Both the position numbers and the translations under genes were made by a program. Source: Flavobacteria bacterium BBFL7 (GTDB taxonomy: Bacteria; Bacteroidota; Bacteroidia; Flavobacteriales; Flavobacteriaceae). Taken from it: DNA of 64,000 bases. The first letter of the stretch is position 1. Every line of letters starts with the position of its first letter. The notes under the pieces were generated by a model. It saw only the letters and a list, made by a program, of their open reading frames with translations. It was not told the origin of the DNA and did no database searches. Below, in pieces: positions 53,201 to 62,000 of the stretch. The stretch lies in contig CH672374.1 of the NCBI GenBank assembly GCA_000153385.1, positions 1,004,958-1,068,957 on the forward strand, written 5' to 3'.

Positions 53201-53899
53201 GGAAGAACTGTAGAACAAATTAAGGAAAACCCATTAATGTATAATGAAAACCAGCAATACATTCATTATCAAAAAGGATCTCTCGTTCTTTATGCTATGA
53301 GTGATTATTTAGGTGACGAGAAGTTTAATGCTGTTATAAAACGTTTTGCGGAAAAGCATCAGTTTAAAGGAGCTCCATATCCGGTAGCTACAGAATTCGT
53401 CGATGATATTAAAGCAGTAACACCAGACTCATTACAGTACCTTATAACGGACATGTTTGAAACAATTACTTTGTACAATAACAAGGTAAAAGATGCTACC
53501 TATCAAGAATTACCAAATGGAAAGTTTCTAGTAACGTTAGACGCTCAAGTAATCAAATATCGATCTAATGAAAAAGGAAAGTCTGTGTATAAAAATATCG
53601 CTGGTGATAGTCTAACATTCACACCTGAAGGTAAAACTAAAGCACTACAGTCATTACCACTTGCAGACTATATTGAGGTAGGAGTTTTTGGTGAAACAAA
53701 TGAAGATACTGGAATTGAAAAAGTACTATATCTCAAAAAACTAAAAGTAACTGAGATTTCTAACAGCTTTGACATTATCGTTGACGCTCAACCTGTGGAA
53801 GCAGGTATTGATCCATACAACAAATTGATTGATAGAAATAGTAATGACAATAGGTCTAAATTATCAGAAAAAAAGTTGAGTACTGACGTGAAAGAATAA
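50210..53899 (+). CDS. ABC-2 permease fused to an M1-family aminopeptidase
   Basis: A 1229-residue fusion. The first part (about 1-610) has two ABC-2 permease-like membrane blocks, starting MFSTIYLHEVKTWFKKPLFY. The C-terminal part (about 620-1229) is an M1 gluzincin with zinc site HELAH (940-944) and a third ligand Glu964 in LLSESLSEYSS. Such fusions encoded beside an ABC ATPase are known in Bacteroidota. Topology would put the peptidase in the periplasm. The transported substrate is unknown; coupling of peptide cleavage to transport is plausible. A long hairpin terminator follows. Confidence 0.88.
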   Translation: MFSTIYLHEVKTWFKKPLFYVYAAVLFLLSLLISALAVGVFDSDNVTVTSAIKLNGAVGIYGLLGFFAILTYLLIPSIIGGTIQRDFKNNMHNVLYSYPLTKWNYLLAKFSAGMTMTLLIIIASLIGITLGFYLPGANEELVGPFKIMNYLQPFLVYIIPNVFFYGAIVFAITAFLRNVNIGFMFVLVMIILQFAASSSVPTMDDSYWVELLEPTGDSATYNQIKYWTPEEQSTQLIPITGTLLYNRLIWLGISLIVFIGVLLAFNFSQNPTSLSLAKTKAQRVTKKNFGTITKVVMPQATQDLSFFGQLKTAWIIAKSDIAYIVKGWPFIIIASVAFAFSLLTMLITGQQYGTDILPKTWVMLQFAGGIFSTFAYLLIYLYTGLIMDRAKAAHINQLVDATPTRNWTMLLSKFIAMVVMVATILLIVILSGIIIQAYNGFFEFELPLYLFDLYVINIWDFIPWIMMSLLIHTLIKNKWVGLIVLLVLAIGVPPLLGAIGVEQGQFIFNQGAGSPSPSDMNGYGSGLARYFTYRVYWILLGIALFALAVLFYRRGMGTSMKERIAFAKARLSKSIIAVMTVSLLGFFAIGGYMWKVNNIDNEQISGKEQEELRVNYEKELSQYAKAPQPRLVAVNSFMDIFPSTRDFKAGATYTLINQTDVAIDTLHVNYPDRPTEIILDRETEIVYDQEDYDYRMYLFKKALQPGDTLIMKFETENKPNTFFDNNSPVVDNGTFINNSIFPSIGYSDQFEIRNTQVRKKYDLAPKDRLPAPDAPGARDNNYIGGNSDWIDFEATVSTSSDQIAIAPGYLLKEWEEGGRKYFNYKMDSKILNFYAFLSGRYDVKRDEHDGVKLEIYYHPDHDYNVDRMMNGLKDGLDYYNDNYTPYQHRQARIIEFPRTGGGFAQAFPNTIPFSEAIGFIADVDDEDKDAVDYPFSITAHELAHQWWAHQVIGANAKGATLLSESLSEYSSLKVLEKTNGKEQMRKFLKDAMDGYLMGRTVEQIKENPLMYNENQQYIHYQKGSLVLYAMSDYLGDEKFNAVIKRFAEKHQFKGAPYPVATEFVDDIKAVTPDSLQYLITDMFETITLYNNKVKDATYQELPNGKFLVTLDAQVIKYRSNEKGKSVYKNIAGDSLTFTPEGKTKALQSLPLADYIEVGVFGETNEDTGIEKVLYLKKLKVTEISNSFDIIVDAQPVEAGIDPYNKLIDRNSNDNRSKLSEKKLSTDVKE

Positions 53900-53925
53900 A
53901 TAATTTATTGATCAGAGTAGGTGAT

Positions 53926-53979
53926 AACTTATCACTTTAGAATAGTGTTGCAGCTATTTTAAAGTGATAAGTTTTTTTT
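53926..53979 (+). terminator. Strong intrinsic terminator
   Basis: 20-base arms with a single mismatch (53926-53945 and 53954-53973), including AACTTATCACTTTA / TAAAGTGATAAGTT, and an 8-base loop, followed by a T-run. It ends the ABC/aminopeptidase operon. Confidence 0.92.
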
Positions 53980-54054
53980 ATATCAGTAAGTAACTAATTC
54001 TCTTTTAACAAATCCATGTAGCAATACCATACAATTGCACCTTATCTTTAAGAT

Positions 54055-55479
54055 ATGAAAGTTTTACTCACAGGTGCAAATGGTTATATAGGAATAAGGT
54101 TATTATATGAATTACTTAAACAGGACCATGAAGTAATTTGTGCGGTGCGAAGTGCTACACGACTATCAGTACCACAAGAAATTAAAGATCAAATAGAAAT
54201 AATCGAAATTGATTTTTTAAATCTTAAATCTGATCAAGAACTACCTAAGAATATAGATGCTGCATACTATCTTATACACTCCATGAGCAGTAGCACCGAG
54301 AGTTTTGACACAATGGAGGCAGATAGTGCCATGAATTTTGTACAACTCATCAATACCACAAATTGTAAGCAAGTTATCTATCTATCAGGTATTGTTAATG
54401 AAGAAAAGCTTAGTAAACATTTGCTTTCGCGAAAGCGTGTTGAAGATCTTCTCTATGAATCAACGGCTGAAGTAACTGTACTTAGAGCAGGAATCATTGT
54501 GGGAAGTGGAAGTTCTTCATTTGAAATCATACGTGATTTATGTGAAAAGCTTCCCTTAATGATTACGCCGAAATGGGTGAATACTAAGACTCATCCTATA
54601 GCTATACGTAATGTGATGAGTTATTTAACTGGTGTTCTAGGCCGCGAAGATTGCTATAACCATAGTTATGATATAGGTGGTAAAAATGTTCTTACTTATA
54701 AAGAAATGATGACACGCTATGCCAAGATGCGTAAAATTAAATTATACATCTTTACTGTTCCTGTGATGACGCCTAAATTAAGTTCTTACTGGTTATATTT
54801 TGTGACGAGCACCTCTTATAAACTGGCGCAAAACTTAGTCAACAGTATGGCGATTGAGGTTGTAGCACAACCTAATAATCTACGAGAAAAATTAGGAATA
54901 GAATTATATAGTTATGAAGAGGCACTAGATATGGCGTTTGCTAAAATTGAGCAAAATCAAGTAGCTAGTAGTTGGAAAGACTCTATGGTAAGCGGTCGTT
55001 TTAAACATAATCTCAATAAGTACAAACAAGTACCCAGTTATGGATGTTTAAAAGACGCTCAAGAAATGAAAACAAATGATCCTGCTAGCGCACTAGAACG
55101 TATATGGTCTATAGGTGGTAAAAATGGATACTATTATGCTACATATTTATGGAAAATAAGAGGTTATGTAGATAAGATTATGGGTGGCGTAGGTCTACGT
55201 CGTGGCCGAACAAATACGAACACTATTTATGCGGGAGATTCTTTAGATTTCTGGAGAGTTTTAGTAGCCGATAAAAAAGAAAAGAGGTTACTCTTATTTG
55301 CAGAAATGAGAGTTCCCGGAGAAGCCTGGTTAGAATTTGAAATTGATGAAGATGATGTTGTACATCAAACAGCCACCTTCAGACCACGAGGTATATGGGG
55401 ACGACTATATTGGTATGCAATGCTACCATTTCATTATTTCATATTTGCTGGTATGATGAGACGTATTGCAAAAGGTTAA
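54055..55479 (+). CDS. NAD(P)-binding SDR protein with DUF2867 domain
   Basis: A 474-residue protein. The N-terminal extended short-chain dehydrogenase domain has the TGANGYIG nucleotide motif (6-13), QVIYLSGIV and VLRAGIIVGSGSSSFEII. The C-terminal DUF2867 domain starts around RIWSIGGKNGYYYATYLWKI and ends RLYWYAMLPFHYFIFAGMMR. The two-domain layout resembles bacterial YbjT-like proteins. Function unknown. The segment HLLSRKRVEDLL near residue 124 is read from a palindrome copy. A TATCTTTA element lies 4 bases upstream of the start. Confidence 0.8.
   Translation: MKVLLTGANGYIGIRLLYELLKQDHEVICAVRSATRLSVPQEIKDQIEIIEIDFLNLKSDQELPKNIDAAYYLIHSMSSSTESFDTMEADSAMNFVQLINTTNCKQVIYLSGIVNEEKLSKHLLSRKRVEDLLYESTAEVTVLRAGIIVGSGSSSFEIIRDLCEKLPLMITPKWVNTKTHPIAIRNVMSYLTGVLGREDCYNHSYDIGGKNVLTYKEMMTRYAKMRKIKLYIFTVPVMTPKLSSYWLYFVTSTSYKLAQNLVNSMAIEVVAQPNNLREKLGIELYSYEEALDMAFAKIEQNQVASSWKDSMVSGRFKHNLNKYKQVPSYGCLKDAQEMKTNDPASALERIWSIGGKNGYYYATYLWKIRGYVDKIMGGVGLRRGRTNTNTIYAGDSLDFWRVLVADKKEKRLLLFAEMRVPGEAWLEFEIDEDDVVHQTATFRPRGIWGRLYWYAMLPFHYFIFAGMMRRIAKG
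54423..54436. repeat. 14-bp palindrome (copy 10) inside the SDR gene
   Basis: GCTTTCGCGAAAGC is read as L-L-S-R-K-R, the same peptide frame as the copy in argB. Confidence 0.88.
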
Positions 55480-55482
55480 ATA

Positions 55483-55514
55483 AAAAAAGGGTAGAAATGA
55501 TTCTACCCTTTTTT
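55483..55514. terminator. Bidirectional terminator
   Basis: 14-bp perfect arms around AAAGGGTAGAA / TTCTACCCTTT with a 4-base loop (ATGA), between convergent genes. Confidence 0.92.
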
Positions 55515-55522
55515 ATAATAAA

Positions 55523-56476
55523 TTATTTCTTGATTATACTTTTTGGCAGAAACACTTCAGCCATCATGCATCTTACAGAACCACCGCCTAAGGTTTCTAT
55601 TGTACTAATAGTCGGGTGTAAAATTTCATTGTGCTTTTCTAACTTATTGATTTGTTCAACTGTTAATGACTGATATGCTTGATCACTCATGACGAGTATT
55701 CTATTACCAGATTGATTATGCACTTGCATCATATTACCAGCAAAAGAATTTACTTGATCTTCAGTTATAGCAATTAATTCCTTACCATCTTCTTTTAAAT
55801 GCTTTATAACATTCTTGCGTTCCGTTTTGTCATCTATACAATCTAGACAGATAACTGCATAATTTTCTCCTAGTGCCATCATTACATTAGTATGATAAAT
55901 AGGCAATCGATCATCTTCAACCGTTTGATAAGCTGTGAAGATTACAGGTGTATATTCAAAATCTTCACAAAACTCTATGAATAACTCTTCATCTGCACGT
56001 GGAGAGATACTACAATAGGCCTTTTTATTAATACGATCTAATAGCAAACTACCGGTACCTTCTAAAAAGAACCCTTCATCTTCGGCACTTGTGTAATCTA
56101 TAATATTTTCAATGCTAAAACCTTCTTTCTCGAGTGTATCAAGCACTTCTGGTCTACGCTCTAGACGTCTATTCTCAGCAAACATTGGGTAAAGAGCGAT
56201 ATCTCCATTTTGATGTGTTGATATCCAATTATTTGGGAAAATAGAATCAGGCGTATCATTTTTTTCATCATCTGAAATGACAATTACATTGATCCCTTTA
56301 TTTTTTAAGGCTGTTGTAAAAGCATCAAATTCTTCTTGTGCTTGATTATTGGCAACTTCATTTTTAATACGTTGATGCGCTTCTTGATCTTGATAATAAT
56401 TATTAACAGCTGTTTGCTCGTTCAAACGAAATTGTACCGGTCTTACCATAAAAACCGTATCGGTAATTTGTTTCAT
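55523..56476 (-). CDS. ctlX: Guanidino-modifying enzyme, CtlX-like (citrulline utilisation)
   Basis: The start is set at 56476, whose ATG overlaps the upstream stop by one base (TAATG). The longer frame adds ten residues inside the neighbour. That gives 317 residues. It opens MKQITDTVFMVRPVQFRLNE and contains DSIFPNNWISTHQNGDIALY, PIYHTNVMMALGE and the catalytic Cys303 in GGGSVRCMMAEVF, as in arginine deiminase-superfamily CtlX proteins. The substrate is probably a citrulline- or arginine-type compound. It is co-transcribed with a DDAH-like enzyme. Confidence 0.78.
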   Translation of the reverse strand: MKQITDTVFMVRPVQFRLNEQTAVNNYYQDQEAHQRIKNEVANNQAQEEFDAFTTALKNKGINVIVISDDEKNDTPDSIFPNNWISTHQNGDIALYPMFAENRRLERRPEVLDTLEKEGFSIENIIDYTSAEDEGFFLEGTGSLLLDRINKKAYCSISPRADEELFIEFCEDFEYTPVIFTAYQTVEDDRLPIYHTNVMMALGENYAVICLDCIDDKTERKNVIKHLKEDGKELIAITEDQVNSFAGNMMQVHNQSGNRILVMSDQAYQSLTVEQINKLEKHNEILHPTISTIETLGGGSVRCMMAEVFLPKSIIKK

Positions 56477-57396
56477 TAATCTCTTATTAGTGGTAAAGTA
56501 GAACATCTTAATAAACCTTCTTGTTTAGATATTTCGGCATAGGGAACTTCTTCTACTCTAATGCCATGACTACGCAACCAAGAATTTAAACGTATGAAAT
56601 TTTTCTCTGAAATTACCACATCAGGTGCTATCGAAAAGATATTAGAGTTCATATGATACATTTCTTCTTGTGTAATCTCAAAACAGTTCTCCTTACCAAA
56701 AAAGTCAACTAGATATTGATATTCTTCCTCTTCTAAAAATCCATTTTTATGGATAATACATTTGTCTTTTCCAACCGGTTGAAAGCAGCAATCTAGGTGT
56801 AATGCATTATTGTAAGGATCAAGATTATCCTTGCGCAGGTTAAAGCTTACTACTTTCTTATTAGGAAAAGTTTTTTTCAACCAATCAACAGCTTCCACAT
56901 TTGTGCGAGCGATAATATAATCTGCATAATCTGCTCCTCGATAAGTACCTACAAAAATATAATCGCCGTGTAACATTACATCACCACCTTCTATATGCAC
57001 CTCTTCAGGTGGTCTTATTACATATTTAGAATCAATTTGATCAATGACATATTGGATTGCTTCTATTTCTTCTTCTCGATCTGGTAATATATTTGCCTTG
57101 ACAAAAGTATTATCAATTACAAACCCTATATCTCTCGTGAAAATTTGATTACAATTTTCAATATGCTCAGGTCGATATACTTTAACGCCATATTTCTCAA
57201 AAACACCATTAACGGCTTCCATTTCGGCAACCATATCATCATTTGCAGGATAAGTTCCAGCTATGATATGTTCACGTGATTTAGGATCGTAAGCATCCTC
57301 TAATGCAGGAACAGGACCATTGCTAGCTGCTGTCCCTAGAATGACAGCACGTAAGCGAGACGTCTCATTAATTACACTAAGATTTAATTTATTCAT
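56476..57396 (-). CDS. Dimethylarginine dimethylaminohydrolase-like protein
   Basis: A 306-residue alpha/beta-propeller enzyme of the guanidino-modifying superfamily. Substrate-site blocks are NQIFTRDIGFVI, EVHIEGGDVMLHGDYIFVGT, the active His in NALHLDCCFQPV and the catalytic Cys298 in EGLLRCSTLPLIRD. It resembles DDAH and arginine deiminase-related proteins and would hydrolyse a guanidino compound to citrulline plus an amine. First of a two-gene operon with ctlX. No ornithine carbamoyltransferase or carbamate kinase is adjacent, so it is not a normal ADI pathway. Confidence 0.8.
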   Translation of the reverse strand: MNKLNLSVINETSRLRAVILGTAASNGPVPALEDAYDPKSREHIIAGTYPANDDMVAEMEAVNGVFEKYGVKVYRPEHIENCNQIFTRDIGFVIDNTFVKANILPDREEEIEAIQYVIDQIDSKYVIRPPEEVHIEGGDVMLHGDYIFVGTYRGADYADYIIARTNVEAVDWLKKTFPNKKVVSFNLRKDNLDPYNNALHLDCCFQPVGKDKCIIHKNGFLEEEEYQYLVDFFGKENCFEITQEEMYHMNSNIFSIAPDVVISEKNFIRLNSWLRSHGIRVEEVPYAEISKQEGLLRCSTLPLIRD

Positions 57397-57473
57397 AATG
57401 CGAATTTAATAATATAAGGGTCTATTATTTAAGGAATCAACAATGACTTTATCAACTTTATTTTATAACAAAA

Positions 57474-57502
57474 AACTCTCTAACACAGTGTGCTAGAGAG
57501 TT
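57474..57502 (-). terminator. Terminator after citrate synthase
   Basis: 13-base arms with one mismatch (AACTCTCTA... and ...TAGAGAGTT) around a 3-base loop. The A-run before it becomes a T-run on the minus strand. Confidence 0.85.
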
Positions 57503-57525
57503 CATATATTAATAACTAGAAAATA

Positions 57526-58812
57526 TTACCTTTCAGACACTTCTTTAAATGGTCTGTGATTTTCACCTGTATAAACCTGACGTGGTCTACCTATAGGCTC
57601 TTTATTCTCACGCATTTCTTTCCATTGTGCAATCCATCCTGGAAGACGTCCTAATGCAAACATTACAGTGAACATTTCAACTGGAATTCCCATAGCTCTA
57701 TAAATAATACCAGAATAGAAGTCAACGTTAGGATATAGCTTACGATCTACAAAGTAAGAATCTTCAAGAGCTTCTTTCTCAAGACCTTTTGCGATATCTA
57801 AAATAGGATCATCTACTCCTAATGAGTTAAGCACCTCATCTGCTGCTACTTTAATGATTTTTGCACGAGGATCAAAATTCTTATATACTCTATGTCCGAA
57901 TCCCATTAAACGGAATGGGTCACTTTTATCTTTAGCTTTGGCCATGTACTTTTTAGTATCACCACCATCTTCTTTTATCGCTTCAAGCATTTCTAATACC
58001 GCTTGATTTGCACCACCATGAAGTGGTCCCCATAAAGCATTAATTCCAGCACTCAAACTAGCAAATAATCCTGCATGAGAAGAACCTACAATACGTACTG
58101 TACTAGTTGAACAGTTTTGCTCATGGTCTGCATGAAGAATTAATAATTTATCTAATGCGCTTGCGATTCTTTCATCCACATTATATTCAGCATTAGGTTT
58201 TTTAAACATCATTTTTAAAATGTTCTCAACATAACCTAAGTTGTCATCTCCATAATCTAATGGCTGACCTGTTCTTTTTCTAAGTGCCCATGCAACTAAA
58301 ACAGGGAATTTTCCCATAATGTTAACAATTGCCTTATACATATCCTCTTCACTGTCCACATTTACTGACGATGGATTAAATGCTATCAATGCACTTGTAA
58401 GTGAAGAAAGTACTCCCATCGGGTGAGCAGACTTAGGAAATCCATCTAGAATTTTCTTTACATCTTCATCTACATGAGAATTTGCTTTAATGTCTGCATG
58501 AAATTTATCTAATTGCGCTTGTGTAGGCAATTCTCCAAAAATCAATAGATAAGCTACTTCTAAAAAATCTGCTTTATCAGCTAGTTCCTCAATGGAATAA
58601 CCACGGTATCTTAGAATACCTTCTTCTCCATTTAAAAACGTGATAGCGCTTTCACAACTACCTGTATTTTTATATCCAGGATCAATTGTGGTAACTCCAC
58701 CTGTTGCACCTCTTAAAGCCTTAATATCTATGGCTTTTTCATTTTCTGTTCCAGTGATAATTGGGAATTCATATTTATTCCCATCGATTTCTAAGATAGC
58801 TTTTTCTGACAT
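57526..58812 (-). CDS. gltA: Citrate synthase
   Basis: A 428-residue type II citrate synthase joining acetyl-CoA and oxaloacetate. The catalytic blocks are SSHAGLFASLSAGINALWGP, MGFGHRVYKNFDPRA and the Asp in VDFYSGIIYRAMG. An N-terminal domain resembling the allosteric region of Gram-negative enzymes is present. Monocistronic with its own terminator. Confidence 0.96.
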   Translation of the reverse strand: MSEKAILEIDGNKYEFPIITGTENEKAIDIKALRGATGGVTTIDPGYKNTGSCESAITFLNGEEGILRYRGYSIEELADKADFLEVAYLLIFGELPTQAQLDKFHADIKANSHVDEDVKKILDGFPKSAHPMGVLSSLTSALIAFNPSSVNVDSEEDMYKAIVNIMGKFPVLVAWALRKRTGQPLDYGDDNLGYVENILKMMFKKPNAEYNVDERIASALDKLLILHADHEQNCSTSTVRIVGSSHAGLFASLSAGINALWGPLHGGANQAVLEMLEAIKEDGGDTKKYMAKAKDKSDPFRLMGFGHRVYKNFDPRAKIIKVAADEVLNSLGVDDPILDIAKGLEKEALEDSYFVDRKLYPNVDFYSGIIYRAMGIPVEMFTVMFALGRLPGWIAQWKEMRENKEPIGRPRQVYTGENHRPFKEVSER

Positions 58813-58982
58813 TATAATATTTTGGATTTAACTACTTCAAAAATAATACATAGACCGTTAACTTGTCGTTAATCGGCACCACATATTTAACATATTTAAG
58901 AAAATATTTTGCTTTTATATATCGATTTCGAGATTTATCGGTAATCTAATAGTTATTTAGGAATCAGATTGGTTTTGTAGTT

Positions 58983-59000
58983 ACGCTTTCGCGAAAGCGT
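58983..59000. repeat. Palindrome (copy 11), 18 bp, intergenic
   Basis: The CGCTTTCGCGAAAGCG core (58984-58999) is flanked by A and T to give 18 bp. It lies in the spacer between gltA and the metalloprotease gene, near the protease terminator. Confidence 0.9.
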
Positions 59001-59020
59001 TTTAAAAATAATCAATAAAA

Positions 59021-59048
59021 AAACGGCAATCATAAATGATCGCCGTTT
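59021..59048 (-). terminator. Terminator after the metalloprotease gene
   Basis: Arms AAACGGC (59021-59027) and GCCGTTT (59042-59048) plus an inner ATCAT/ATGAT pairing. The A-run to its left gives a T-run on the minus strand. Confidence 0.82.
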
Positions 59049-59084
59049 CAGCTGTCTGATAGTTCCCAAAAACTTATTCAAACA

Positions 59085-62000
59085 TTATTTTACAATGATT
59101 TGTAAGGTGGCATTTTCTTCTAATGTTGAAACCTTTACTAAGTACATACCACTGCTTAACTTCAACGTTGGCTTTATAGTTAAGCTATTATTGAAAGTTG
59201 CGTCTTGAGTATGTATAATTTGACCTAGAGTATTATATAATACGACAGTAACATCTTTACCATTTAATAAATCACTTTGAATAGTAAATTCTCCACTAGT
59301 AACTGGATTAGGGAATATCCTCATGTTACCTTGAAGATTAACATCATTATTAGATAGTGTAACATTTTCAAAAACAATTTCAAATCTGTTTACATCATTA
59401 CTAGCAGCATCACCAGGCACAACATCAAAATCGATAGCATTAGCTCCTTGCACAAGATCTGTGCGACTTGATGTAAGGTGATCCACTAATACAGGCTTCA
59501 CTCCTACTAGGCCATCTATAAACACCTGCATTGTATATTGTGTTGATCTATAGCGATCGGTAAATAAAGTTATATAATCACCTACCACAGGCATCACATT
59601 CTTATCAATACTTAATAAACTGCCATTATTTACGATAGCTAGCGTTTCATCTTGATTGTAAAATTTAACCGCATCATTTTGATCGACTTGCGGATTGTTA
59701 GAACTATTTATTCGTCGTACTGTTTGGTCAACTATAGTTTGAGTAGTACGATTTACAAGACTTACAATAACGCTAGAATTATTTTGTGGCTGACTGAAAA
59801 TATTATTCAAATCTTCACTTACTGCTTTATGAGATTCTTTAAACGTAATATTAGTTGCTCCAGTAGCTTGAATGAATACAGACTGGCCTGGTTGCATATA
59901 TTTATTTGCGTTACTAGCAAATGGTATAGGATCACCATTAGCTGTACTCATATCTATGGTAGCATATCCACCTCTAGTATTTAAGTTAGGGTCCCAATAG
60001 TAGGCATAATTAACATTTAATCCTGATGTCGAGACATCGTTAAGAACAGTTTTAAAGTCAACATTTGCTTGATATGGATTTGCAATCATTATAAAGTCTC
60101 CATTACTTGTTGCAAGTGAACTATTAAAGTCTCCTAAATGTAAATTTCCTTTAGCTCTCAATGTCGTATTAGTCGCTGTAGGAGCATTTTGCGTTATATC
60201 TACTGTCCTATCACCTCTGACCATTAATCGATATGCGGTACCTACTTGCAAAGTACTGACATCAGTATTAGCTTGATTCACCCATGTAGAATTTATCGCA
60301 TCATAAGTAAACATTGATGCGTTACCAGATGCTGTCATATCAAATCCATTTGCACCAGTAAGTGATCCTGTTATATGTGTTCCTAAGCCTGCTGCAGTTG
60401 AACCGTTTTCTTGCCAATTTTGATAAATTGAGTTTGTTGAGTTCACTGAAGAAGCAATTAATCTAAAGGCTCTTTTTGCAGGTATATATCGTTCCACTTG
60501 AACTACACCATTGATAGTTGCATTACTAGCATCATCTAATTGAGCAGTACCGTTCATATCACTGCGGAATACAATATTACCATTTGTGTTTATAGTAGTA
60601 CTCGCCGGAGTGAACAAGTCGTGTATATTCATTATAGAAGTAATTGAAATTGTATTGGATCCAGTCATAGTTACCTGACCTATATCAATAATTCCATCAC
60701 CAGAAATCGATTGTGCTCCAGAACCTGAAAAAACTAATTCACCATCAGGAGCACCAATGTATCCATCTGTAGACAAATTACCTAGGATAGTAAAGCTAGT
60801 ATTAAGAAATAAACTGTTAGAATTCCCTATAACTTCAAAATTATTAATCTGAGCATCTGTACCAACAATAGCTAATCCATTAATAACTTGTGCATTTAAG
60901 GAACCAGTATCTGCATTAGGAGCAAAAGGAGTCCAACCATTGTCAAAAATTAATGTAGGCTCTTCAATAGAAATATTGAAAGTCTGAGCATTCATTAAAG
61001 TATTAGAATCACCTAAAGCTGTGAAGTCAAAACTATCTGTTAATTCAAGCTCTACAGAATTATGATTATAAACAACCCTATCATTATTAAGATCTGCTTG
61101 AGTAAATGTATCACCTAAATTAAGAGCAACGCTACTTAATTCTAATGTACCTTGTCTAGGTAGACGAGTCAAAACATATACCATGTTTGCGTTAGTGGTT
61201 CCTGTTTGTTGAGTTCTCAGCAAAGTCTGATCAATTATAGAATTTGCTCCATATGCTGTGGTAAGCAAGTTATTTCTATTGTTATCAATGTCATTCACAT
61301 ATTGTAGTCTACCACAAACTGTTACACTAAATTCTTCAAATGTCCCACCAGTACCTGATGTTCTATCAGTTGCTAATAATACCCATTCACCTTGTGCGCT
61401 TAATCCATTAAATCTTGAAAATGCCTGTCCAGGTCTTAAATTACCAGTTAGAGCGCCTGTGTATCCAGGATTACACGCAAATGCTGCAGTACCTTGATCG
61501 CTTACAATCAAATCAAAGTCTCTACCTGCAGCGCATTCTCTATTATACACTTCTGAGAAGCGACCAGAAGGTGAACTTAACTGCATTTTAATATGACCAG
61601 TGTCATTATGATCTGCTCGCATATAGAAACTTAAGTTAGTAATTTCAATATCATCTGGAACATTAACACGAGCACTTACTGCGTTAACATCTGTCTCCCA
61701 AATATTATCGCCATTTTCAAAATACTCATTATCATAAACATTACATACGTCTTGAGCTGTTTGGAATGCCGCTATAGATGCTATTGATCCTGTTACGCAA
61801 CCATTTGATGGCGTTATTCTCCAATAATATATCTGAGACGGGTTAAGGAGTGTTGTCTGTAAAGAAGTTTCATTTACAATAGTTGAACTTTCTACGATTG
61901 ACGCAAAATCAGAGGTTGTAGAAACTTCTACTAAATAGCTAGAAGCACTAGGTAAGTCTTGCCATTCTAGTAATGGGTTGGCTACCTGATTACCAGCTCC

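Noticed and set aside
56477-56506. Ten extra residues on CtlX
   Set aside because: They fall inside the coding end of the upstream gene, and the TAATG junction gives a natural start.
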